DNA of 64,000 nt, from the NCBI RefSeq assembly GCF_000182925.2, contig NC_026505.1, positions 3,658,001-3,722,000 on the forward strand, written 5' to 3'. The notes beneath the pieces were generated by a model. It did no database searches. It was not told the origin of the DNA and worked only from the letters and a program-made list of their open reading frames with translations. This stretch comes from Neurospora crassa OR74A (Eukaryota; Ascomycota; Sordariomycetes; Sordariales; Sordariaceae). The translations under genes and the position numbers were made by a program. This document shows positions 1 to 10,796 of the stretch, piece after piece (the stretch's first letter is position 1; every line of letters begins with the position of its first letter).

Positions 1-3000
1 CTCAAGGCGCGACTTGACCGACTCGAGACGCTCGATGGCGCGCATGTTGGGGTTGAGCTTCTCGATCTCGGCGGTGAGGGCCGAGATCTTTTCTTGCAGC
101 TTCTCTTCGACTTCGTCGTTCGGGTCTTGAAGTAGTGCGTCATCGAGGTTGTCGTAATTGATTTCGACACCGTAGTCGTCCATGGCAGCTTCGAGAAGCT
201 CGGCTTCCTGGTCTTCATCCTCGCCATCAACATCCATGGCATCCTGGTCCTTCTGGAGTAACATGTCCTCGTTTGGAATGTCGTCAAGAGAGCCTTGTTG
301 AAGAGGAATTTGGATCTGCTCAAGCTTGCATCTCCTGAGCAGGGCAAGCTTTTGAGCACTACTCTGCTGAACTGTAGCCTCCAGATTGCTGATCTCCTTC
401 AACCTGACTTCTATGTCTCTGCTCCTCCTCTGTAGGTCTTGCTTGGCCTCCTGGACCTTCTTGGTCTTTTCTGCGTGGGAGACCTTGAGCTCTTCTAGAC
501 TCTGCTCAAGCTCCTCGAGCGCCTCCCGGTCTTCCGCCAGTTCCTCTTCGATCGATGCTTTCTCTTGTCGATATGTATCGAGATCTCGTTCATGCCGTTG
601 TAGGGTCCGTTCTAGTGAGGCTATCCTGTCGCTGGTCGCCGTGTGCTGTGACATTTCCCATGTGATGTTGCTCTGGATGCGTTGTTTTTGGATATCAAAG
701 TCTTGCCGCTTCTGGGCAGCTTCTTGTTCCAAAGTGCCCTGCTGGGCTTCGTAGGCACGGACGTTCTCGTAGCCCAGTCTCTTGCAGAAATCTTTAAAGA
801 TCTTATCCTCGACGTCTGAGATGGCTTTTTCGAACTTCTGTACCGTTGCCCGCGTCCGCTCCAGCTCGCCGTGCTTTTCCTCATACTTGGGCTCGTAGTC
901 GTCCAGCTGCCGCTCCTGATGATCGAGCTCTTTCTGTTTGCTCTTGAGGTTCTTCTCAAAGGCGGCCAGTTCACCTTCCTGAATCTTGAGGCGTTGTTCA
1001 AGCGCCGTAAATTCGACCAACAAAGCATCCTCCTTGGCGGTTCGTCGCCCAGAGTGCGCCAAAGCTGCCACCTCGTCTTTTAATGACTGTGCCATCCGTT
1101 GCAGATTTTGGATGTCATGTTCCTCAAACCGACGCTTGCCGCCCTTCTCATTAGGCAAACGGCCACCCGTCATGGTACCAGCCTTGTGAATTACGAAACC
1201 TTCCAGCGTGACAGCCTTGACCTGGATCTTTCTACCGTATACAATGTCCTTTGCGATATGGAGATTGTCGCAGACGACAGATCCACCACAAGCGTAGCTG
1301 ATGGCACGCTCGAGGGAAGGATCAAAGTCAATTGTATCAATGGTCAGTCGTGCTCCGGAAATGCCCTTAACTGCCGAAACTGAGCTGTTGACCTTGATGT
1401 TGTCGAGCGGAATAAACGTCAAGGGAGGAAATCGCTGCTCCTTGAGATACTGCACGCAGTCCATCCCAACCTTCTCGGTGTCCACCACAACTGCATCGAA
1501 GTCACGTCCAAGGGCTGTGATGACCGCCTCGTCAAATTTTTTCTGTTTGGGTTTGCAAAGATCTCCAACCCGGCCTCGGACACCTGGGTAGATGCGCCTG
1601 AGGTCGCTGATCATGTTCCTCAATCTTGTCTCCTTCTCATTCTGACGCCGGCCAGACTCCGCATCCTCCAGCTTGCGAAGGATTTCCCGCAGCTTCTCCT
1701 CCTGGGCGGTTCTGGTCTGGTTTATCCTTACGCGCTCAGACTGGAGTTTGTTATACTCTTTCTTCTTGGCGGCGATATCGCTTCGGAGTTGTTGTACCGC
1801 GTCCTCGCTGGCGTCTTTTCTATCCTTGATCGACTGAACCTCCGTCTGCAGCTTTTCGATAGCGGCCTCAAAGTTGTCGATTTTCCCTTTCAGGCTGTTG
1901 ACGGTGACCTCGTCACTCTTGAGCTGGCGCGTGAGGTTGGCCAGCTTGGCCCGGTTGTCGGCAGTTTTCTTCATAGCTTCGGCTTGAAGACTAGTATATT
2001 CCTTGCGGTCCTCATCACTAAGCTCCTTGCCTTGCTTCTTGAGTGTTTCGGCCCATTGCTTTTCGAACTGCTGCTGCGCTTTCTCCACGGTGGCGAGGTC
2101 CTTTTGCAATTTGGAGATGCTAGATGCTTGGCTGTCGCGGTCTTTTTTCACTTCGACAATGCGCTTCCGTAGCACACCCATATCTTGGGTGCTTTGCGCA
2201 ATCTTTTCGTCGATTGGCACAAGACTGTTTTCCTTGTCTTCAATGTCCTTTTCCTTGGCCTTGATGTTCCTCTCAACCTTGCCCACCTCACGTCCTACCG
2301 TAGCCTGCTCTTTACGAGCAGCATCCAGTTTGTTTTCAAAGGCTTCAACATTCCGACGGAACTCTTTAAGGTTTTCCTGGTGCTCCTGGATTTGCGCGCT
2401 AGACTCGTCCATGACCTTCTGAAAGTGATATAGCTTCCACAGGATATGGGTAATGACGGCCTCATCTCGTTCTTCGGTTTTCCGTTGGAAGTTTTCGGCC
2501 TCTTTCTTTTGTTCCTGATACTGCTTGATTTCCGAGTTGATGCCTCTTCTCCGGTGCAGCTGGAAATTCTGGTTCTCAGCAGCCTGCTCGACCTCGGCCT
2601 GCAACTTCTCATAATCGGCCTTGTATTCAAGACTTCCGGATATCTGTTCGATCAAGCGTGTAAGATCTTGAGGCGACTGCGAGGCAATGGCCTCAACGTC
2701 TCCCTGGAAAACCAGGAAGTTACGCGCCTTGATCAGGATATTTTCAGCCTCAAGCGCATCGTTGTATTGCTGGGCGGTAACCACTCTATCGTTGATGCGG
2801 TACTCGCTGGATCCACTGTTTGTAATGGTTCGCTTCCACCGTTGCTCGTCGCCAGCATCGTCTTCGTAGACGGCCATGACCCAAGCCGTCTTGGGGTCGT
2901 TCCTCGATGACCGTTGGGAAGGGTCTTCGTCTTCGCCGTCTTCGTGCCCATTGACGCCGTTAGTAGCGGGGGCAGCGGTGCCATCTTCTTGGATTTTCGA

Positions 3001-3370
3001 GGTTTTCATAACACGGCCACGATAGACCAGGTCTCGGAGATGGGTCGATCGGAGGTGTGACGATTTGATGCCCAAGACGAAGGAGATGGCATCCATCCTA
3101 GCAAGGCGCGCGCCCGTCAATATGAAAGCAGTCCCTAGCGACCGCAACCCGGTGCAACTTACGAATTTGACTTTCCCGAGCCATTAGGACCGATGATGGA
3201 GGTGAAGTAGGAGTCGCCGAACAGGAGGGTGTGGTGGCCCTTGTAGGACTTAAAGTCTGGTTTACGGCAAACATGGTGAGTTTCGGCACGCTCGCGACCA
3301 AGGTGTCGTGCTTCGCGCAGAGCAGAATTCAAGACCTACTGAAAAGCTCGAGACGGATGAGCTTGCCCAT
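1..3370 (-). CDS. SMC1: SMC1, cohesin ATPase subunit (C-terminal part beyond window)
   Basis: This is the core cohesin subunit that pairs with SMC3 to hold sister chromatids together in the nucleus. Exons read 3370-3340, 3256-3163 and 3097-1, giving 1074 codons; the family is usually about 1,230-1,270 residues, so the C-terminal coil end, ABC signature and Walker B lie outside the window. The N terminus begins MGKLIRLELFNFKSYKG and carries the Walker A motif GPNGSGKSN near residue 35. A long coiled coil follows, then the SMC hinge (about 1270-1600 on the DNA, with the Gly-rich TMTGGR near its end), then the returning coil. Both early introns use good donors (GTAGGT, GTAAGT). The start is the first ATG and matches the SMC1 N terminus. 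It is divergent from GPC1 across a 1.85 kb spacer. The identification is firm; paralogy with other SMCs is excluded by the N-terminal sequence. Confidence 0.96.
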
Positions 3371-5224
3371 GTTTGCGGTTGTTGATGTCCTGCAGGAGGA
3401 CGCGCCGAAGGTATGCGAATGGGAATACCGGTTATAGTGTTGTTGAGCTAGCGCAGACGATACTCGCTAGAAATGGAGACTCGACGCGCTCCAACAGAGA
3501 TCCGCGGTGACGGCGCGATCGGGGAACATCAAAAGGCGCGTAAACAGGTCGAGGGTGGTGCGATGGGTTGGAATCGCAACCAAGCTTGTAATCGCAGGCA
3601 GATGTGGGCGCGGTAGCGGAAACAAGGTCGACCGGGTTAATCCAGTGTCGCGACTTCGTTTCCCCAATAATTTGCCCAGGGCAGCGCAGGTCGCCAAGGT
3701 AGAGCATCTGTCGCATCCTGCAGGAGGTGGGGGAGTGCTGCACAGGCACTCGGAGCGATTGAAGGACAGACAGATGGGCGCTTGGACCATCCAATGCTTC
3801 AGTTCACGCTTCAACGGCGGGGGACGAAAATACGGGTTAGGGTTATAGCCCATGACTAACAAGTAGCCATGTCCACCTTGTTGTCTTTTTGAGTAGTACA
3901 CCACAGGAAGCGGAAGGAGATCAAATTCCAGACGGTTTGATGACAACACGAGGATACCTTCCTCGGTAGAGCTTGCATTCGCAACACATGTAGGTTGTTA
4001 GTTTGTTTTGCTCATAAATTATCCATGCTTTAGGACACCTAACCGGCGAGAATTAAGAGGCAGCGATGTTCTGGACCTGCCTTTGTGGAACTTGTACACC
4101 CAGCCAAGGATGCTACGGGTCTTTTCCAGCCTTACGGAACAACCGAAATCAAGCTTTCGATGTTCCGGATCTTCTTGGATCTCTTGACGAGGACCTTCTG
4201 TGCTCGATACACTAGAGTTCAGTGACCTCCCATCGGTTGATAGCAAAACGACCAAGATGTGGCGTAAATGGCCGACTGACATAACAGATTGTGGCAGTTT
4301 TCCAGGGTTCTAAGTTCTGATACACTAAAATCTGCAGCCATAACGTCAGCGCGCCAATGATCGCATTCTCTGCCAATGTTAGGCCTGCTTGCATCACATG
4401 CTGGGAGAAGCTGCATCCATACACCGTCATTGGAGACCTTGCACCAACGACACTAACACGCCGTCGTCGTCCGTCGTCACAAGGTGTCTTCCTTTTCCAG
4501 CTTCAAATCCGAGACAATGAGAGTCACACGTGGTCCAATTTTTTTTTTATCATCTACTTTCTCCTCATCTCCCCAGCCTTTAATCCGATCAAATTCAGAC
4601 CACGTGTATCCATCTTATCCAAGTCTCTTATCTATCCTCCACGCCGAGTTCAGTATCGTGAAGTCTATCTGCAGTGATATCACCATAATTCACGTGTGCA
4701 TATGTCATTTTCCCGGTGCATCCCGTCTCTTCTTTTCCCTGCAAAGCTGTTTGACGGGAGCCAACAAGAATCCCCGACCCGCCACTGCCCGCATGCCGGA
4801 AACACAACACAACTTTTGCAACGCGCTGCAGCCCAATCTTGACGACAATCATTTCGTCTCAAGCTTGGTGCTCCACATTTGATCATCTAGAAATAGCTAC
4901 GACATCCCCTCGACCCCAGAAGCACCTGCTGCCGCTTTCACTTCTGCCAATTCGCTACCTATGGTACAAGCCTTCTCCATCCATTGACGTCGCCATTTGA
5001 TGGCTGTGTAAGTAAATCTCCACCACACGAGGGGTTTCGACTAGTACGTCTCAAACATGAACATACCATCTTTCCCTGCCATGGCTATCATGTCTGTGGA
5101 TTTAATCTGACCCATTGCCCCTCCACAGAAACCCTATTCCTTCCGTATCACCCATTTGGATAACATTGTCGTATTTTGAGCAAGAACATTTGAGCAAGAA
5201 CATACTGAACACAAAACACCAACC
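3371..5224. other. Divergent intergenic region SMC1 / GPC1
   Basis: This 1.85 kb spacer separates two genes read outward and should hold both promoters. Its open frames overlap each other on both strands and have no family resemblance. It contains a short telomere-like string around 3835 (two TTAGGG-type units) and a T run at about 4540-4548. I see no convincing gene or RNA here. Confidence 0.6.
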
Positions 5225-6949
5225 ATGGCCGATCTGGCGGAACCGGAGATCAGTCTCCCGGTCTCGGGACTGAGCCACAAGTCAGAAGGCGCACCATCTA
5301 CCGATGGCGAGGCCATCTTGACCCCAGACACCCCCTCAACACCGCCCCTAAACTCTTCGCCCGGAGAACATGATCCGAATACCCCAACTCTCGATGTCAC
5401 GACCCCGAAAAGTCCAGCCGTATTATCGAGGAACTCGTCGTTTTCGGGTAGCATAAGCAGCACTCTTCACGACGAGTGGGATGTCTTCCCCCCTCTCGAT
5501 CGCTTGACTGTTCTCGACCTTCTCGATAATTTTGCGCTCCCTCAGCAGCTGGAGAAATTGCAAAGAGGCATCCACGCCCGAACCGAGAAGATGCGCAAGT
5601 CCGGCGAGGCCCTGAAAGAAAAGAGTGCGATCGCTCGAGAGCGCATGGTGGATGAATGGCGCAAACGGGTCCCCACGGCCGAGGAGCAGCTGGAGCGATA
5701 CAAGAAGCGGATGCGCGTCAACGTTGATAAGCTAGGAAAGCGCTGGAACGACACCAAGGTCATCACTCTCCGCGAGAAAGTAGCCTTCATCTTCGGCGTC
5801 ATGAACATCTTCATCAGCGGTTACTTGATCGGCGCCTTCCCCGAATGGTTCCATATCTGGTACACTGTTCAGATCCTCTATTTCATGCCCATACGGTTCT
5901 ACCGCTACCACAAGCAAGGCTACCACTACTTCCTTGCTGACCTCTGTTACTTTGTCAACTTCCTCCTGCTCCTCAGCCTGTGGGTGTTCCCCGGCTCGAA
6001 GCGTCTCTTCACCGCCGTCTATTGCTTAGCCTACGGCAACAATGCCATAGCCATCATCATGTGGCGCAACTCCCTGGTCTTCCACAGTCTCGACAAGGTC
6101 ACGTCGCTCTTCATCCACATCATGCCTTGCGCCACCCTGCACTGCATCGTGCACCTCCTCGACCCAGCCGAGCAGCGCAAGCGCTTCCCGTCCATCTGGA
6201 CCATCAAGACCTCTCCGCCCGGCTCCCCGACCGCCTACGCCAACGTCATCTCCATGCTGGCCTGGTCCACGATCCCGTACGCCATCTGGCAGCTCGCGTA
6301 CTACTTCTTCATCACGGTCCGGCGCCGCGACAAGATCGCCGCCGGCCGCCCCACTTCGTTTACATGGCTGCGCAAGTCGTACTCCAAAAACTGGCTGGGC
6401 AAGGCGATCCTGAACCTGCCCGACTCCCTGCAGGAGCCGGCCTTCATGCTGATCCAGTACACGTACGCGGTCCTGACCATGCTGCCCTGCCCGCTCTGGT
6501 TCTACTACCGCTGGCTGTCGGCCGTCTTTCTCATGGGCGTGTTTACATGGTCCGTATACAACGGGTCTACCTACTATATTGACGTCTTCGGCAAGCGTTT
6601 CCAGAAGGAGCTCGAGGCCATGAAGGCCGAAGTGGCAAAGTGGCAGCATAGCCCTGATGGCATGGTGCATAGCCCGACGTTGACGCCGCATGCCGGAGCG
6701 CAAGAGGAGGAGAATAAGAGGCTTGGTGAGCCGACCAAGAACAACAACAACAGTGACAGCAATGACAGTTCGGGTTCGAGCACAAGCAGTTTGGATAACA
6801 TTCCGCTTTTGACTGAGGAGAAGAGCGAACTGCCCGCTAGCGCGACCGCGACCGCGACTGGTGCGGAGGTGGATGGTGGTGCGAAGGATGTGGCGAGGGC
6901 GAGGAGGCCGGGTGCGGAGTTGTTTGGTGCTGGGGCGGCGCCGTCTTGA
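5225..6949 (+). CDS. GPC1: GPC1-type glycerophosphocholine acyltransferase, multi-pass membrane protein
   Basis: The 574-residue intronless protein matches the fungal and plant GPC1 family (formerly DUF2838), which acylates glycerophosphocholine with acyl-CoA to give lysophosphatidylcholine in phosphatidylcholine recycling at the ER. Residues 1-85 are a Ser/Pro/Thr-rich disordered head; 95-175 are helical and basic; about 185-435 hold roughly eight membrane segments with aromatic and His-rich loops (for example the RFYRYHKQGYHYF stretch and the IIMWRNSLVFHSLDK stretch). The tail after 460 is disordered, with Asn/Ser and Ala/Thr runs. The start ATG lies in a CACCAACCATGG context, close to the fungal Kozak consensus, and the frame is open to a single TGA at 6947. 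Family assignment is from sequence pattern; activity is inferred. Confidence 0.9.
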   Translation: MADLAEPEISLPVSGLSHKSEGAPSTDGEAILTPDTPSTPPLNSSPGEHDPNTPTLDVTTPKSPAVLSRNSSFSGSISSTLHDEWDVFPPLDRLTVLDLLDNFALPQQLEKLQRGIHARTEKMRKSGEALKEKSAIARERMVDEWRKRVPTAEEQLERYKKRMRVNVDKLGKRWNDTKVITLREKVAFIFGVMNIFISGYLIGAFPEWFHIWYTVQILYFMPIRFYRYHKQGYHYFLADLCYFVNFLLLLSLWVFPGSKRLFTAVYCLAYGNNAIAIIMWRNSLVFHSLDKVTSLFIHIMPCATLHCIVHLLDPAEQRKRFPSIWTIKTSPPGSPTAYANVISMLAWSTIPYAIWQLAYYFFITVRRRDKIAAGRPTSFTWLRKSYSKNWLGKAILNLPDSLQEPAFMLIQYTYAVLTMLPCPLWFYYRWLSAVFLMGVFTWSVYNGSTYYIDVFGKRFQKELEAMKAEVAKWQHSPDGMVHSPTLTPHAGAQEEENKRLGEPTKNNNNSDSNDSSGSSTSSLDNIPLLTEEKSELPASATATATGAEVDGGAKDVARARRPGAELFGAGAAPS

Positions 6950-7642
6950 TATACTACTGTGTTTTTTTGTTTTTTTTTTTTTAAAACCGAGCATGTTATG
7001 ATCTGATCTGGGTCGATATACGGCTGTTCTTTTTGATTTCATGTACAGATGGGTACCTATTTCCATGCCATGAATAGCGAGGCAGCACTGCATGCCGTGT
7101 TGACGTTCATGGAAATAAATGGCTTGGTGCAGCAGGATTGCATGAGTGAAGGTCAAATCACCCATATCTTTACGTTTTGATATCCTTACTGTCCACTATC
7201 TGTTTACACCCACCCGTTCTCAGTTTGACTACCAGGTGATGATGTATGATTGTTATGTCGTGTATCATGCGGACTCGGCATGGCATTTTCCCTTCTTCTC
7301 TTTTGAGCACTGAGGCCACCATGATACACAGCAATGAAAATACGAAGGGCGCTTGTTCCCCAAAGCTGATGGACAAAATCAGATTATTGACGTAGCTGAC
7401 TATCTGCCTACCTAGCTATCTGCGAAAACCTCGGCCCAACTACTGCGAAGATAGCTTGCCTCAAATGTCAACCACTCAATCATATCTCCGGGTTCGTTAT
7501 GTAGATAGCCGAGTATTTACAGAATTCCAGGCCACTGCGTCTTCTATACCGAGATGTGATGGTTCTGTAAGGTCCGCCCCGCATCTTCCTGTGTCTATTG
7601 CCCGAAAGGTGCCGATGACTAGGCACGAAGAGGTACGTATAC

Positions 7643-7760
7643 TGTCGTCAGCTGGGCTGGATAAAGGAAGGGCTGGGTTGATTGAATCAGACTTTCGTGT
7701 CATGTCGTCAGCTGAACTGGGAAGAAAAGAGAGTGTATGTTGTATCAGACTTGGTCGTTG
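7643..7760. repeat. Diverged tandem duplication, about 60 bp unit
   Basis: Two adjacent copies begin with TGTCGTCAGCTG at 7643 and 7703, continue with a CTGG/GGAAG-like purine stretch, and both contain ATCAGACTT at their far end (about 7686 and 7744). The middle parts differ by many substitutions, so this is an old local duplication. It is non-coding as far as I can see. Confidence 0.6.
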
Positions 7761-7840
7761 ATAACGTTGGGATAGACACCGACGGGGATGAATGAAGAAG
7801 AAAAAAAAAAAAACCAGGCTGGGGGAAACTAGAAGTAAGT

Positions 7841-8061
7841 GACCATGAGGCGTGAGTTTGGGTAATATGCCGTTGTCTGTTTGTAGACCTCGGAATCTGA
7901 GAGTCTGTGTGTTGCTTGGTGAACTGATATGGCTACATGTATCGATGACCGTAACCATGAGGCGTGATTTTGGGTACCTCATATGCTGCTGTCTGTTTGT
8001 AGACCCCGGGATCTGAGAGTCGATGTGTTGCTTGGTGAACCGATATGGCTATCGATGATCG
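7841..8061. repeat. Tandem duplication, about 112 bp unit, two copies
   Basis: Copy one (about 7841-7951) and copy two (about 7953-8061) share ACCATGAGGCGTGA, then CTGTCTGTTTGTAGACC, then ATCTGAGAGTC, then TGTGTTGCTTGGTGAAC, then GATATGGCT, in the same order. They differ by scattered transitions and transversions and a few short indels. The differences are not confined to C-to-T changes, so RIP is not needed to explain them. The repeat stops about 85 bp short of the stop codon of the orphan gene at 8148. Confidence 0.85.
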
Positions 8062-8147
8062 AATCTGGAAGTTGGACACTATCGCTTTCGGTAATTCCAG
8101 TGGCAGGTAAACTTCCTGGATGCTTTGCCGTCAAGTATGGTCAACAC

Positions 8148-8942
8148 TCAGAACGCCATCCCAAGAGCTTCAACTAGCCCTCGAAGCTTTTTGAAAGGCT
8201 CTAGCTTCTTGTTGAGAAATTCGGTGATATCTTGAACATTGGGAAGGTCGTTCAGTGCCTTCACATCATCGGGCCTTAACTGAAGTAGCTCGAAGACTGA
8301 GGTGCTCTTCAATACGTTTACCGTCCATGCATCCCTGATGTCTAGCTCCGAGTACAACTGAATCATGCGCTCAACGTCCGAGATTTTCTGCCCGAGCTTT
8401 TCCTGGGCTTCACCACGAAGTTCATCAAACTCCAGGAGATCCACATTCTCCATTTCCTTTTCGGCGGCTGTGTGTGCAAATGACGCCAAGTCCCATACAA
8501 TGCTGATGCATGGACTAATCCCAGGCAATTGGTGAACTTGATCAAGAAGCTCCTTGATGGCTTTCAATATAGTCCGTCTAGTGCCGATGAAAGAAGCAAT
8601 GAAGCGGAACTCCTGGTGGTAGGTGCGGTCCGATTGTTTCCGCCTCTCAATGAAAAGGCGGCCAAAAGCGTCCATCCCAATGTCGTTGAGGATGTCCCTG
8701 GAATTGGAGATAGAACTGTCCGTCTCCGTCACAAGTCTTTGATAATCGTGCATGAATTCAATGGCGCTGGTGGCATTGAAAAGAATTGCTTCGTCTGAGA
8801 TACGATTTGAGTCAGGTTCCTCCGAGATCTGCGTAAGACCACGAGTTCTTCTCGTCGCGTCGTGGATGCCCTGGCTTTCGGAGTCTTGTGCTGCGTCACG
8901 CTTACGCTTCTGAGAAGCACCATGCTGTGACGAGGACGACAT
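8148..8942 (-). CDS. Orphan helical protein A, paralogue of the gene at 10005-10796
   Basis: I do not recognise this family. The 264-residue intronless protein starts MSSSSQHGASQKRKRD; an in-frame ATG exists upstream at 9008, but the 8942 start follows a probable leader intron (9157-9041) closely and begins the hydrophilic Ser-rich head expected of a soluble protein. Residues 1-50 are disordered with a KRKR basic patch that could be a nuclear signal; 55-264 look all-helical, with no signal peptide or membrane span. It shares with protein B the block containing MDAFGR (B: IDQFGR), then an EF...TILKAIKELL helix (B: EF...SILMSLVKELL), a central W/H-rich part and a C-terminal LRPDD...FLNKKLEPFKKL block (B: LREDD...FVEERVSLSGKL). 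The function is unknown. Confidence 0.75.
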   Translation of the reverse strand: MSSSSQHGASQKRKRDAAQDSESQGIHDATRRTRGLTQISEEPDSNRISDEAILFNATSAIEFMHDYQRLVTETDSSISNSRDILNDIGMDAFGRLFIERRKQSDRTYHQEFRFIASFIGTRRTILKAIKELLDQVHQLPGISPCISIVWDLASFAHTAAEKEMENVDLLEFDELRGEAQEKLGQKISDVERMIQLYSELDIRDAWTVNVLKSTSVFELLQLRPDDVKALNDLPNVQDITEFLNKKLEPFKKLRGLVEALGMAF

Positions 8943-10004
8943 GGTGGCGACATAAATCAGGAGCACGTCGTAGAGGATTAAACGAGTGTTTACTGCTCTG
9001 TGTGACAACCTAGCCGTGGAGAAGGTATGATTTTGATATACTATAGTCTGAGTTAGGTCTGATATCGCTCGAAAAATTTTGGTCGCGAAAAGTTACCGAG
9101 GGTGAACTTGACCCGCCGAATGGGAGATACAACGAAGGCGAAAGAGAAAACACTTACCGATAACAGAATATGTCACTGAAATGCAGTCTTACGGCGCGAT
9201 ATACCTTCCGTATCCTCTCGAACGAGGATTAAGGAGCCGAAGGTCTGAGGTCTGTGTGTCGTGGTAATCAGGTTCCCGTCGCCTGCTGCCGAAGCAGCAA
9301 AAATGAGTGGCTTGAGAGCACCAGGCTTGTGCGAATAAAAGGGTCTTGTCAAGGCTGATGTAGTAGGTAGCGGAGGGGACCGCTATGGCTAACTGAGGCT
9401 ACCTTGGCGAGAACCAAAGTTCGAGATGGTTGTTGGAAAGGGAGAGAAGTTTCCGTTCCGGGTCGAGGAAGAAGAGGTCCTTATATAGTACACCTTCAGA
9501 CGAGGTCGCAAAGTTTAGATGAACGAGAAACAAGACGTTTGCTCCCCTGGAGCGTCTAATCATTATCATGCTTCGTCTTAAACGCTGACATTAATTGACC
9601 AGGCTTTGATTGATACGTGGACCAGCGTAGCACCCGATGGATGGTGAATGTGATGATGTTGATGCTCAAACTGTTGAGAGAGCTGAAGGCTCCGTTGACG
9701 GGCCTTATATGCAGCTCATGCCCAGAGGTAGCTCCTTCCCTCAACGGGTCCCTCACGGGAAACCCCGTGTCATCGATTTTGACACCACAAGTTTGATAGA
9801 CTTGGTCTTGTTCTTAATCTCGTGCTACCTATGTATTTCCCTCTCATTGTCTGCCTGTACCGATGATTTTGCAAATACACGAACACTGCCGAACGGTGGC
9901 AGCTAAGATGCTTCGTTCCGAGCAGATAATTCTCAAAGCGGAAACGACACTTCTCGGAGCGAAAGGATACTGATCTTCCCAGTCCAACATAACTCCCAGC
10001 TTTA
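8943..10004. other. Leader and promoter of orphan gene A, plus spacer
   Basis: Reading on the minus strand, the region holds a candidate TATA box (9487-9480) and a probable leader intron from 9157 (GTAAGTG donor) to 9041 (CTATAG acceptor, branch CTAAC at 9056-9052). The stretch 9500-10004 is the 3' flank of orphan gene B. Other open frames here are short and unconvincing. Confidence 0.6.
9480..9487 (-). promoter_or_regulatory. Candidate TATA box of orphan gene A
   Basis: TATATAAG on the minus strand lies 545 bp before the ATG of gene A. A purine/pyrimidine pattern (GAGGAAGAAGAGG on the plus strand) abuts it. Gene B has TATATAAA at almost the same distance from its own ATG with a similar neighbouring GAGGAGGGGGG stretch, which supports a shared promoter. 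The assignment is by pattern only. Confidence 0.5.
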
Positions 10005-10796
10005 TCATTGCTCGGGATTGAAGCCAAATATAAACAACACACGGTGATGTTCGAGAATGCTACGAACGCGAGAAGCAGTCTGAAGAAACTTTTCAAGCTT
10101 CCCCGATAGAGAAACCCTCTCCTCAACAAATGTCTCCAGAGTAGGTCGGTCGCCTCGTAAAAGATGAGCCTCTATGCTTCGCCAATCATCTTCACGTAAC
10201 CCAAAGGCATGACAAATGTCATAGATCCTCGCAAGCCTGAGTTCTGACAATTGTATTTCAAGCAACGTCTTTTGTGCAAGCACTTTCATTCCTTGTATTT
10301 TGTGGCAGAAAGTGTCAATAATTTCTGCGGTGTTATCCAATACGTTCTCGGGGATGGGATGGTCGGAATTCCCAAGCTCCTGGACACCCCATAAGAGCGT
10401 GAACCACGGGAACTGCTCGGGGTATCTGGGACCTTCTGCACGCCAGATTTCCTTGATATCGTGGAGGAGCTCCTTCACAAGCGACATCAAGATTGACCGG
10501 GCTTCTCTTACTTTTCTGACACGTATGAACTCTTTCGCGAAGCTTTTGCACAACGAGCCAGGGGTGTGAACCTGAATTCTGCCAAACTGATCGATGGAAA
10601 AGTTGTCTAGCAACTCGCTTTCGAGTAATTCCAGTTGTTGAATGGCATGAAGTCCATTTAGGAGTTGGGCTCTGTTGGTGTAGTTTTTCTCGGCCGTCTT
10701 GTCGGGTAGGTTGATGAGACGCAGAATACTTTGTCGTTGCTCCACCTCTTCTTCGAGACGACGTAGAGATTCAGCTACGTTGTTGGCAGGGTTCAT
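10005..10796 (-). CDS. Orphan helical protein B, paralogue of the gene at 8148-8942
   Basis: I do not recognise this family. The 263-residue intronless protein starts MNPANNVAESLRRLEEEVEQ, with a short N-terminal coiled-coil-like helix instead of the disordered basic head of protein A. It looks all-helical and soluble, without signal peptide or membrane span. Shared blocks with A lie at about residues 63-75 (LLDNFSIDQFGR), 86-115 (EF...KELL helix) and 205-240 (LREDD...SGKLEKF). The C-terminal end (VLFIFGFNPEQ) has no counterpart in A. It lies upstream of A on the same strand, 1.06 kb away. A probable leader intron runs 11040-10932 and a TATA candidate sits 540 bp before the ATG. The pair looks like an old tandem duplication; its role is unknown. 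Confidence 0.75.
   Translation of the reverse strand: MNPANNVAESLRRLEEEVEQRQSILRLINLPDKTAEKNYTNRAQLLNGLHAIQQLELLESELLDNFSIDQFGRIQVHTPGSLCKSFAKEFIRVRKVREARSILMSLVKELLHDIKEIWRAEGPRYPEQFPWFTLLWGVQELGNSDHPIPENVLDNTAEIIDTFCHKIQGMKVLAQKTLLEIQLSELRLARIYDICHAFGLREDDWRSIEAHLLRGDRPTLETFVEERVSLSGKLEKFLQTASRVRSILEHHRVLFIFGFNPEQ

Larger units (their letters stand above)
6950..8147. other. Convergent intergenic region after GPC1, with local tandem duplications
   Basis: This 1.2 kb lies between the 3' ends of GPC1 and the first orphan gene. It begins with a T-rich stretch (6960-6982) that probably belongs to the GPC1 3' untranslated region. It carries two small diverged tandem duplications (about 7643-7760 and 7841-8061) and an A run at 7801-7813. 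The frames here are broken by low complexity and I support no gene. Confidence 0.6.

Noticed and set aside
3830-3850. Telomere-like TTAGGG units
   Set aside because: Only about two units are present, within ordinary promoter sequence; this is no evidence of a former chromosome end.
6026-7165. Minus-strand frame of 379 codons
   Set aside because: It is antisense to GPC1, with low-complexity Arg/Gly/Val content and no recognised domain.
7841-8061. RIP signature in the tandem repeat
   Set aside because: Differences between the copies include transversions and indels in addition to transitions, and the copies are shorter than typical RIP targets.
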